DNA from: Phaeosaccion multiseriatum
Lineage: Eukaryota > Ochrophyta, other classes
Assembly: GCA_965112735.1 (NCBI GenBank)
Contig: OZ218958.1
Span: forward strand, 3,563,894 to 3,627,893
Direction of reading: 5' to 3'
Length of the DNA: 64,000 nucleotides
In this document: positions 20,739 to 30,192 of the stretch, in pieces
How the letters are laid out: each line of letters begins with the position of its first letter
Numbering within the stretch: position 1 is the stretch's first letter
Translations under genes and position numbers: made by a program
The notes under the pieces: model-generated
The model's input: only the letters and a program-made list of their open reading frames with translations
Told to the model about the DNA's origin: nothing
Database searches by the model: none

Positions 20739-23700
20739 ATGCGCACCCGTGGTAGAGAAGGGGGGGCAGCGGCAGTGGCATCGGCAACGTGGTCAGTAGC
20801 TGCCATTGTCCTGGGCGTACTGGCGACCAGCCAGGCCAGCTGCGACGCGCCCATCAGCAGCTCAAGAGCGGCGTACAAGTACCAGCACCTGGGAGGATGC
20901 GACTCGGTCAGCGACGTTGAGATAGTCGTAGATATAGATCATAACAACGTTGGAGACCTGACAGTCTCTGTCTTCTCGCCCTCAGGGAGGGAGGTGGTCT
21001 TGTCCAAGGAGAGGGGTTCCTTGGGGAACAACATGAAAACGCGGTTCGCTGACGCGTCCAAATCGCACATCAAGTGAGTGAGGGGAGGGGGGGGGGGAGA
21101 TGGCTCTCTGTCTTGATATGCCCGGACCCCTCCGCTTGCTCACCTCACCTCTTTCCCGCTTGTCCGCCCTCCCCTTAATCCAGGAATGTGAGAGCTTGGG
21201 ACGACCCTTTCCGTGGCCCGTACACCCCGGAGGAACTGCTGAGTGACTTCGAGGGGGAGGCCGGCAGCGGCTACTGGGCGCTCAAGGTTACGGGTGAGTT
21301 ATGACCTGCCTAGTCGAGTGCCTGAGTCGAGTGAATGACGCACTCCACCTGTTCCTGCCCCTGAGTAGAGAAGTGTGGACCCCGCTGACTCTCTTCTCCT
21401 CTCCATGTCTAACTTGTTCTCTCCTCTGGCCCTGCCGTGCCACCCTCCGAAAACTGAAGACTCCAACTACTTCTTCGACGGGTGCATCGACGGTCTCACC
21501 ATCGACGCCGAGTGCGACACAGGGGGCGCGAGCTGCAGCGGAAGGTGCGGAGAGGACTCGTCCGACGGCAGCTGCGCCTGCGACGAGTCGTGCGTGGCCA
21601 ACGGCAACTGCTGCTCCAACTACATGCCCTCGTGTGCGGACTCCCAAGACACCGCGGCGGATCTCGGGAGCGACTTTCCCATCTCCGTGAGGGGCGACAC
21701 GCGAGGTAGGTACCGTAGGGGGGAGAGCTGGGCAAGGGAGAACCGGGCGGCAGGCCTTCCTTCGCTCCGGGTCTCTGCTTGCTCCATCCCTTGTTCTGTG
21801 CTCTGATGTTGGCCGTACCCCGTGCCGCCCTGTGCTCTACACTGCTCTGCACTACTCTCTGCAGGTGCGACGCTCGATGGCGTGAGTACGTGCAGCTACT
21901 TTGGGCCCGCCAGTGAGGCCGAGGGGGTGTGGTTCAAAGTCGATGGAAAGGAAGGCATCAGCTTCCTAGCGACCACCTGTAGCGACAATACCGACTTCGA
22001 CGCCACCGTGGATGTGTACAGAGGGGATGGGGAGTGCGTGGCGACGAGCAGCAACGCTCCGAACGGGCACAGCACGTGCAGCACTGGGGTGGATACATCC
22101 ACAGTGACGTGGGAGGCGGAGGAGGGGGGCGAGTATTTCGTGCGAGTGTCTGGGCTGAATCCCCTCCAGGTGGGAGGAGACGCGTCCGCGGGGGCCTTCG
22201 AGCTGACGGTGGATGAATTCAGCACTAACCCGACAGAACCTCCGACGGCAGCCCCAACGGCCGCCCCGACAGTAGCTCCGACAGCAGCTCCGACTGCGAT
22301 GCTTACAGAGGTACGGAGGGAGGCCTCGATGATGCTTGGCTTCGGCTGATGGGTTTTTCTTGTTCGTTCAGGGGATGAGAGGTCTGTCGCCGCGGTTGCA
22401 GAGGGGATGGGTCCAGTGCTTAGGGCAGGGGATGGGTCTAGTGCTCTCTCAATTTTCTTCTCATCTATTCTCGTTTCTCTCTTCTCTCCCTTCGCCAGGC
22501 ACCAACCGCCGCACCGACAAAAGCTCCAACAGCGGCTCCAACAGGGGCTCCAACAGCCGCTCCAACAGCGCTCTCTACGCAATCATCGACGACGGATGAG
22601 GAGGACACGCCGGCCCCGACAGCAGCCGAAGAGGGGGGGGGAGAGGAGGATGAAACACCAGCACCCACCGCAGCGGAGGAGGAGGAGGAGGAGGAGGAGG
22701 AGGAGGAGGAGGAGGAGGAGGAGGCTGGCACATCGGCACCCACAGCAGCTGACGAAGAAGAGGAGGTCACACCGGCACCCACAGCAGCTGAGGACGAAGA
22801 AGAGGAAGGCACGCCGACGCCAACTCCTACTGTTTTGCCTACCCAATACGCCACGCGGCCGCCTCCTGAGGCAGAGGAGGAGGCGAGCGACGGGAGCGAG
22901 GAGGTGGAGGAGGAGGAGGAGGAGGAGGAGGACGAGGAGGAGGAGGTGGTGGAGCAGCGCGCCGTGGTGCTTGACTTTGAGGGGCCTGTGGACTCCTTCT
23001 CCGCCACCGAGAATTTCGAAGTGGGCAGTGTATACGAGGAGGACTTCGGAGTGAGTTTCAGCGAGGGGGTCAGGAGGGTGGTGAGCGAGGGCGCCGGAGG
23101 AGACGCGGGAGAGGGAGACTTCACCAACCTGCCCGACGGGGGAGACGCCGCCCTCCTGCTCACGGAGCCTGTCTCCTCCATGACATCCGACGAGGGCTTC
23201 ACAGATGGCGTGGTGTTCTACTACTCAAGTGCTGTGCCGCTCATCGTCACGGCGTATACAGAGAGCCCTGATGTGGAGACGGCAGGGGCGCCACAGGGGG
23301 CTGGCGGGAGGAGGGTGCTGAGGATGGGCGGGAGGCGTCTCGAGGCCCTGACGTCACAGATCCTGCCGCCGCAAAACGACGGAGGGGGCTGCTCCGGCGC
23401 GGAGTTCTGCAACTGGTAAGTAGTATGGATCCTCCGCTCTCTCCCGTACCTCGTGGCTGACCCCCGCCCCGTCTCCCCTCCGCGCGACAGGTCGGAGACA
23501 GGTCTCGCCTTCGACGACGCCACTGCGCGAGTGCTGACCTTCGAGCACGGCTCCAGCAGCGAGGGACGGGCCTTTTACGTAGACAGCCTCACCGTGGGGT
23601 CGTCTGCCCTGCAAGGCGGAGGCGAGGACAGGGGAGTGGGCCCGGCCGTAGCGGAGGAGGGGCCCGAGGCAGGCGGCGGGTCGGCTGACTCATACTGGGT

Positions 23701-24397
23701 CATCGTGGGAGCATGCGTGGCTGGGGCCATTGCGTGCTGCTTCGCTTGCGGCTGCGTACAGCACAGACGGAGGGGAAAGTCGGCCACGCGCGAAGACGCC
23801 TACTTGGCAGAGGCAGCAGGCGGCGGAGCCAGCATGGATGCGGAGGACAGGGCGTGGGAGGGGCAGCCCTACAAGGAGCCCTACAAGGAGGGACAGCACA
23901 CAGCCTCAGTGCCGGGTTGGGATTTGGAGGGGGGCAAGTTGGAGGGGGGGACGCTGGTCGGCGCCGAAGAGAGTCCCTTCTCTTGCAGCCCCTCGGACCC
24001 GCAGGACTCGAGGTTCCTCTCAGACAGAGGCACTGCAGCAGCAGTTGCAGTAGGCTCTGCTGGCATGGGGGACGTGGAGGAAGAGAGTTCACAAGAAGGC
24101 ACGGAAGATGGTTCAGACTCCGACGAGGAGGACGAGGAGGAGGAGGAGGAGAGAGAGCAGAGAGATGGGGACGGCGCTGCTAGCAGTCACGGCACCACCT
24201 CCAGCGCAGCCACGCCCCAGTACCGCAGCCATGAGACGGAAGGAGACGAGAGCAGGCCCGCCACGCCCCCTCCCCCCAGGGCCGAGCAGTATAGGCAGCA
24301 AGCGGAGCTCTATCACAGCAACGCCACGGACGGCAGCAGCGTGCCCTACACCGCCCCCGCGGACCTGCGCCTCTACGCCTGGCCAAGCAGCCCTTAG
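20739..24397 (+). CDS. Type I membrane protein with P-domain and somatomedin-B-like module
   Basis: Unrecognised as a named gene. Six exons: 20739-21073, 21184-21293, 21460-21705, 21865-22310, 22499-23415 and 23491-24397, giving 986 aa. A signal peptide (VAAIVLGVLATSQASC) is followed by a proprotein-convertase-type P domain at about 35-150 (VVDIDHNNVGDLTVSVFSPS, then YTPEELLSDFEGEAGSGYW). Next is an eight-Cys somatomedin-B-like module at about 170-207 (CSGRC, CACDESC, NCCSNY). A beta-rich extracellular domain follows (about 231-345), then an APT-repeat stalk with long Glu runs, a second globular segment beginning VVLDFEGPVDSF, a transmembrane helix at about 752-772 (VIVGACVAGAIACCFAC), and an acidic cytoplasmic tail. 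No protease catalytic domain is present, so this is likely a surface adhesion or receptor-like protein. The ATG at 20739 was chosen for the signal peptide. Confidence 0.85.
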
Positions 24398-24432
24398 GAC
24401 CTGCGCCTCTACGCCTGGCCAAGCAGCCCTTA
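24361..24432 (+). repeat. 36-bp tandem duplication across a stop codon
   Basis: The last 36 bp of the P-domain gene (ggacctgcgcctctacgcct...ccctta) are repeated exactly once, immediately downstream, so the stop context is present twice. The first copy supplies the real stop at 24395-24397. Confidence 0.95.
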
Positions 24433-24766
24433 GATCTGAGGCTGAAGCCGAAGCCGGTCTGACGAAGTGACACGCGCTTTTCGCCGTGCTACATGTATCT
24501 GTAGATAGAGTGGTGTTACGTTAACGCTCGATTAGCGTAAAAATCGCGCAAGTTTCTGACACACAAAAGAAAGGAAGCTGGGAGAAGCGCCGCTGTTAAT
24601 TACGCGTTTCACAGGTGGGCGACGGCAAACCGCCAACTTCTTTTTCACTCGGTGAGCTTCAACTGGAGCGGGTTTTGTTGTTTTGTTTGGAGAGAGGAGA
24701 TCTCTCTCTTCTTTCAAGCTATACTTTGTTCTTCCCCAAAGTTCCACAGGCACTGGACATTAAGAG
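24398..24766. other. Spacer between two plus-strand genes
   Basis: No gene. It is less GC-rich than its surroundings and contains the second 36-bp copy described above, then presumably the 3' UTR of the P-domain gene and the promoter of the next gene. Confidence 0.5.
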
Positions 24767-25582
24767 ATGGTTCATCTTCTGCAAAGGATGAAGGAGAGGC
24801 CAGCCTGGGCCATGGCTTTTGGGCTCTCTCTTCTCTACGGCGTCGTGTTTTTTTATGCGGCCTCGGGCGGCTACGAGACGGGCCTGCTTTACGGCTTCTG
24901 CGTGGCCGGGCATCCCGGGATGCCAAGCAAATCAGAAGGCTGTTCCAATGCACGTGTCAACTCGCATATCATCGCTTTCGGGGTCGATCTCGCCATGGGG
25001 GGGATTGCAGTTCCTGTGCTCTGCTGGCGGGACCGCGCCAAGAGCGGCACAGGCCCTTATTGGAGCAACGGTTTCATCATCTTGTCCCACGGCTTTCTGC
25101 ATTTCTTTCTGCAGCTGGAAAATGGGTTTAATTGCTACGATCCAGACGTTAGTGGCGGGATGAAAGCACTCGGAAACGCTCTACTCGTGGCCTTTTCTCT
25201 CGCTCTCGCTCTCCTCATTCTTAAGGACGGCTTTGGCCTGAGCTGGTACACTGGCATTGGGAGCGTCTTCTTTGCGGCCAGTGTTTTGGCTATTTGCACT
25301 AAAACAGGAGGGGGTGGGGAGGAATTTGCTCTCCCAGCCCTCTTTTGCGTCTCGCACCCCTTGTCATCCTTCACGGGGCTCTTCTCGGAGGCACCACCGC
25401 TGGCGCAGCCGTGGGTTGCGCGGTTTTTCTTGATTTGCACTGTCGTCGGTGTTTTGGAGCTGTCCGCTTGCCCCCTCTTCTTCAGAGCCGTGGGGGGGCA
25501 CTTTTGGTATGACCTCACTCTCCATGCCGCTGCGCTGGCGTCTTTGCCGTACTTCCGGCCCCAGAAGAGCAAAGCATCTTGA
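24767..25582 (+). CDS. Polytopic membrane protein of unknown function, intronless
   Basis: I do not recognise the family. It is a single uninterrupted frame of 271 aa from the ATG at 24767 with about seven hydrophobic helices: WAMAFGLSLLYGVVFFYAA, IIAFGVDLAMGGIAVPVLCW, FIILSHGFLHFFL, ALLVAFSLALALLIL, TGIGSVFFAASVLAIC, FFLICTVVGVLELSACPLFF and LTLHAAALASLPYF. The C-terminus is Lys-rich (RPQKSKAS). A conserved-looking HGFLHFFLQLENGFNCYDP loop is the best handle for a search. Alone among the larger genes here it has no introns and lower GC, which could reflect retroposition or transfer. It converges with the RETICULATA-related gene. Confidence 0.75.
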   Translation: MVHLLQRMKERPAWAMAFGLSLLYGVVFFYAASGGYETGLLYGFCVAGHPGMPSKSEGCSNARVNSHIIAFGVDLAMGGIAVPVLCWRDRAKSGTGPYWSNGFIILSHGFLHFFLQLENGFNCYDPDVSGGMKALGNALLVAFSLALALLILKDGFGLSWYTGIGSVFFAASVLAICTKTGGGGEEFALPALFCVSHPLSSFTGLFSEAPPLAQPWVARFFLICTVVGVLELSACPLFFRAVGGHFWYDLTLHAAALASLPYFRPQKSKAS

Positions 25583-26183
25583 GGCTGTTTGGGTGTCGGG
25601 CCCATACAGTGCAAGGAGGAGCGCAGCGGTCGGGGGCAGCCGTCACAGCAGGCGGGGGGGACACTGTCGGATGGGCAGCCCCCCTCTCCCTCTCGTCCAC
25701 GGCCTTTCTGTGAGTCGAGGGCCGCAGAGTGCCCTCATGTACATAGAAGCGAAGGCACTCCACGGACAGTTGTGGGGAAGGGAAGCTCAAGAGCAAAGCT
25801 TTGTCATGCAGGCTGCTTCACTGCTTCAGTTCTCAGACGTCTTTCGGCTGAGAGGGGGCGAAGGTTGGAAGGTATTGAGGCATAGTCTGTACATTTGTAT
25901 ATGCTGTTGTAAGAAGAATGCGTGTCAAGTGAATAAAAGAAAAGTAACATGTGCCATGGCACCCAAGCCCCCCCCCCCCCAATGGGGAAGGGTCCAAGGG
26001 CACTTGTTGGCAGCGAGCTCCAGCGCGAGTTGGGCTGTCTGTCCGGCGGAGAGAGAGAGCTTCTCTTCTCCCCTGTCGGTGCCCCCCCCTTAAGGTGCTG
26101 TCCCTCCCGCTGCACACGCCCCTCTGGCCCCGCCTACCAGGACTCAAGTCCCGCCGCCCGTTAGCCCTGCAGCCCTCGTAGCC
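25583..26183. other. Convergent 3' region with poly(A)-like signal
   Basis: No gene. aataaa at 25932-25937 (gtgaataaaagaaaag) is about 350 bp past the stop of the membrane-protein gene and is a plausible poly(A) signal. The rest is GC-rich spacer before the stop of the minus-strand gene. Confidence 0.4.
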
Positions 26184-28832
26184 TTAGCTCTGCAGCCCGA
26201 GCACCCTGAGCCAATCCACGATGGTCGTGGCCCCTACATAGAGGTTGGCGGTGCGCACTGCGAAGGAGGCGGCGCTGTTGGCCACCGGAGAGGGCAGCAG
26301 AACCGACAGCCAGCGCTGCTCCACCAGCCCGGAGATGACCTGGTAGCGCAGGTTGGAGGACACCGCCAGGAACACGCCGATGGCCACGCTGCTCTGCAGG
26401 AGAGGCGGCCCCCCCACCTGGGCCTGAGCCTCAACCTCAGCCTGCAAGGGATGGGGCGACACGTGCAGCAGAAGCTGAGGGTAGGCATGCGGGCACGCGC
26501 AAGAAAAGAAAAGTGGCCTCAAAGTCCACACTCCAAATTGCAAGTCTCCACATCTCAAAGCTCGTTCGCTCACGTACTCAGTCCACTCACTCATTTACTC
26601 ACCTGCCCTTCTGGCGCGGGGTTGAGGCTCCTTCGTGCCTTGGCAAGGACGGTGGTGAGCCCACACCCCGCCGCACAAGCCCCAAAGCCGATGGCGAAGA
26701 GCAGCGGCATGGGCAGAAACAACGCCGCCACGCGCTCCTTCATGGAAAAGGCGGCCTGCCCCCCTCCCACCGTCTGGAAGGCGTTGGCGGGGCACTTTGA
26801 CACGAATTTCTGAAACGCACTCGCGGAGGAGGAGGCCGGGCCCGCCCCACCGAGGGAGAGCTGAGGGCATGTCGTCCACACAGCAGCGAAGTTGGCGAAC
26901 AGAGAGGTGAGAATGTCCTGAGAGGGTTGAGAGGGGTGGAGAGGGCAAGGGGGGAGGAGAGGGGAGGGGGTAAGGAGAGAGGCACGCGCTTCATTGCTCT
27001 AGAACGCAGTCCGCGCAGCACCACTGAAGCTTCCCTTCCTGCACCACAGAAGCTTCTCTTCCTGCCTTTTTCTTCCCCAAGGCCAGTCCCTTCAATCCCT
27101 TCCCTCTCCTTTGCCCTGCCTGCGTCCGTGCAGGCCCCCATCACCCCCAATCACACCCAATCACACCCAATCACACCAGCCGTCCGCAGTCAACACAACG
27201 CGGCAGTGAGTAGTCAAGGAAGCGCACGGCGAGTTCCTGCCGTCTCTCTCTCTCTCACTCTCTTGAGTTCCTGCCGTCTCTCTCTCTCTCACTCTCTTGA
27301 CTTCCTGCCGTCTCTCTCTCTCTCACTCTCTTGAGTTCCTGCCGTCTCTCTCTCTCTCACTCTCTTGACTTCCTGCCGTCTCTCTCTGCCCTGCCCCCTG
27401 CCCGGCGTGGTGGCCTCCCTCTAGTCCCTCGCCTCCCTCCCCTCGCCTCCCTCTCCTCGACTTACTCACCGCGAGCACGTAATCGAACTCCGGAAAGAAG
27501 TTGCTCCGCCTGAGGTGTGGTGCGGTGTGTTGATCGATCGATCGATTGATTGGTGCAGTGTGGTGTGGTTGGCCGGGTGTGGGTGAGGGTGTTTAGGAGA
27601 GATGAATGAGGAGATGCACAGATAGATAGACATCGAGGGATGGATAGATGGATGAGGGGATGGGTAGAGGCATGGATAGACGGGTGAAGGGAAGGAGGGA
27701 GGGATGGAGGCAAGGCCTACCTCTTGTCGTACTCCGCTATTACTTGGGCCACCACCCCGTTGAACATCTCCATACCGAGCTTCACCAAGAAGGCCGCATC
27801 CCCCAGCAGTCGCAAGCGCCAAGCTTGGAGAGGAGGAAAAGGAGGAGAAGAAAAAGAAGAAGAACAAGAACGACGACGACAACAACAACAACAACAAGAA
27901 GAAGAAGAAGAGGTTAATGGTGCACCACACGGCTCGTGGGAGGCGCGTGGCCGGCAACAGATAGACAAACAGGGCCCGCCATGGCTCAGCACTCTACAGC
28001 CCTCCTGCTGCCCTCCCCCCCTCGCTTCCCACGCATTCCACAAGTGAGGCCAGCGGAGGCGCTACTCCGCCCTTCCCTTCCATGACTCACGTTGAGACTG
28101 CAGCAAAAAGGCCACGAGGGGCGACTTGGCCAAGGCCAGGTACTGCTCGATGGTGTCCGAAGGGAGCTGCGGGGGGGGGGGGGGCGGGGCGGCAGGGTCA
28201 GAGCAGCAGGAGAGGGGAGCGGAGGAAGGATTGATAGGCGCAGACTGCATACTCAAGCACTTACCACTCCGTCGTCTACCAGTTGTCTAATCTGTGTCGG
28301 TATTCGTGGTGGCGGCGGCGGGGGAGGAGGGGGAGGTGAATCGTCCCCCCCTCTACCCCCTCCCCCACCTCCTCCCTCGCCCCCCTCCCCCTCCCGCCCC
28401 CCCCCCCCCCCCCCTTGGCGCGGTGGTCGTCTTATACCAGCGATGGTCTACAGAGGGGGTGAAGGTGAAGATGAGAAGAGAACAGAGAACAGAGGGGATG
28501 GGATGATGACTTAATTAGCAATGCATTTACGCATTCGTGAATCCTTGCGGAAGAGGGGAGACGCTACTCTCGCATCCGGCGAGATGAAGCCTTGCTGAGC
28601 ACGCTAGTCCCGTACTCACCGTGGAGAAGGCTCTGGTGAAAGACCGGCGTTTGCTGGTCCTGCTGCTGCTCGCGCCTCTACTATTCGTCCTGCTGCTGCT
28701 CAGCCGACTGAGGTGCGGGCAGCTCCGACTTCCGCATCTCCGACTGGCGGGTGCCATACTCTTCGAGGCGGTGGGGGCGAAGGCATGGCTGCAATGGTGA
28801 GGAAAACACACGAAGAGGAGGCTTGCTTTCAT
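26184..28832 (-). CDS. RETICULATA-related plastid membrane protein
   Basis: RETICULATA-related proteins are plastid-envelope membrane proteins with roles in plastid development and metabolism. Seven exons: 28620-28832, 28265-28291, 28091-28166, 27721-27823, 27470-27509, 26603-26917 and 26184-26441, giving 343 aa. Family features in order: DAAFLVKLGMEMFNGVVAQV, FFPEFDYVLA, DILTSLFANFAAVW, the transmembrane segment ALFLPMPLLFAIGFGACAAG, then VAIGVFLAVSSNLRYQVISG with the diagnostic SNLRYQ. The N-terminus MKASLLFVCFPHHCSHAFAP is a short signal peptide followed by AFAPT, the Phe-containing cleavage motif of bipartite presequences in red-derived complex plastids, then a Ser/Arg-rich transit-like stretch. 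The start ATG at 28832 follows from that. Confidence 0.85.
27232..27385. repeat. 34-bp minisatellite in an intron
   Basis: The unit gttcctgccg followed by CT-rich sequence and ending actctcttga is repeated four times within the 26918-27469 intron. A short ccaatcacac repeat lies at 27138-27178 in the same intron. Confidence 0.85.
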
Positions 28833-29274
28833 GAATGGAACCTCCTCCTAACCCGACCCTGCCGCCGACCGCCGCCGCCTTTGCTGCTGCTGCTAATACT
28901 GCTACTACTGCTGGATGTGCTTGAAGGGTGATACCCTTGGAGGGTTATCTTGCTGATGCACTTTTCATTGCTCTGTGCGGAAAGGAGGGAGGAGGCTGAA
29001 GAGCTGAAACTGAGAAAGCCGCCTTTTTCCCTTTTTCGACACTTTTCGACACTTTCTCGACCCTGACCTCTCACACACGCCCACACCCCGTCCCTCGCGT
29101 CGCAGTCTGTGTGCGCACACCCTTCTTACTTCACCCTGTATCACTCGCTCGCCCGCCCGCCCGCCCGCCCGCCCACCCGCCCGTCGGAACGTACGCACGC
29201 ACGCACGCACGCCTCCCTCCCTGTCCTCTCTGAGCGCGTCCGAGGCCCTCTCCTTTCGCTCTCCTTCCTCCGCA

Positions 29275-29320
<46 letters not shown>

Positions 29321-30192
29321 CTGGAAGAAGGACAGAGAGCCAGAGAGTGGCCCGACTGGTCGCAGGGGAGGAAGAGGCACCAGCCGCGGGGGGCAGTTGC
29401 ACGTCCGACGGCGGGCAGCGTCGCAGTTCCTGCCTTCCTGCCTGGTGTGGCGGGGCCCTAAGTTAGGCGGTGGGGGCCGTGCAGAGACACAGAGAGCCTA
29501 ACCCTAATCCTAACCCTAACCCCCTGCCCTTATGGACAAACCTTGTGGACAAGCTGCAGGGGATGCGATTTGTCAAGGGCCAGCGAGTGAGAGGGTCGGC
29601 CGAGTGCCGAGGAGCGATGAATACAGGAGGGTGGGGTGCCACTCCTCACGATCATTCAGACTTCACCTCTCCGTTCGACTCTGCAGAGGCCGAATGGCAT
29701 TGAGTATCCTCCCTCCTGCTCTTGTATTTATTGTCTTACTGTACAATTGAGGCAACCCCTTTACCCTGCTGCCCTTCGCTCCGGCTCCTTCCTTCATAAT
29801 ACACAAATTGGTGCTACATGTTGTTGCCCTTGCTTGTCGTGCCCCAGACCCCATCACGAACGCACCCAGGCATACCACTCCGATCACATACGACTCTCCC
29901 TTGTACAGATTGCTCTCGCTACTGCTTCACTACTCGCTAATGCTTCACTGCTCGCTAATGTTTCACTGCTCGTCAGCTAACAAGTGCCCGGCCCCCCTCC
30001 TCACTCCCCCCCCCCCCTACCCGAGCGAACCACGCATGCACAATGATGAAGGAATGGATGAATAGCCCACACACACTCCATGACTGACCCTCCCCCGCCT
30101 CTATAGCTGACTCTAACCCGACTCTAGCTGCTCTAGATGGCCCTAGATGGCTCTAGATGGCTCTAGATGGCTCTAGATGGCTCTAGATGGCT
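28833..30192. other. Intergenic region between RETICULATA-related and p25-alpha genes
   Basis: No convincing gene on either strand in 1.36 kb. It holds a GCCC/ACGC repeat cluster (29150-29215), a pure (CT)n run (29279-29316), a telomere-like tract (29497-29523) and six copies of a 10-bp unit, atggctctag, at 30133-30198. The promoter of the RETICULATA-related gene should be at the left end. Confidence 0.5.
29497..29523. repeat. Interstitial telomere-like repeat
   Basis: CCTAACCCTAATCCTAACCC with a further CTAACCC: four units of the C-rich telomere strand with one variant, 34 kb inside the chromosome end and in inverted orientation relative to the terminal TTAGGG as read on this strand. Confidence 0.8.

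Noticed and set aside
22407-23202. Arg-rich plus-strand and Ser-rich minus-strand frames over the stalk of the P-domain gene
   Set aside because: They are shadows of the GAG/APT repeats. The chosen frame links to domains on both sides through in-phase introns.
29141-29402. Arg/Glu-rich minus-strand frames near 29.3 kb
   Set aside because: They are translations of the (CT)n and GCCC repeats with no other support.
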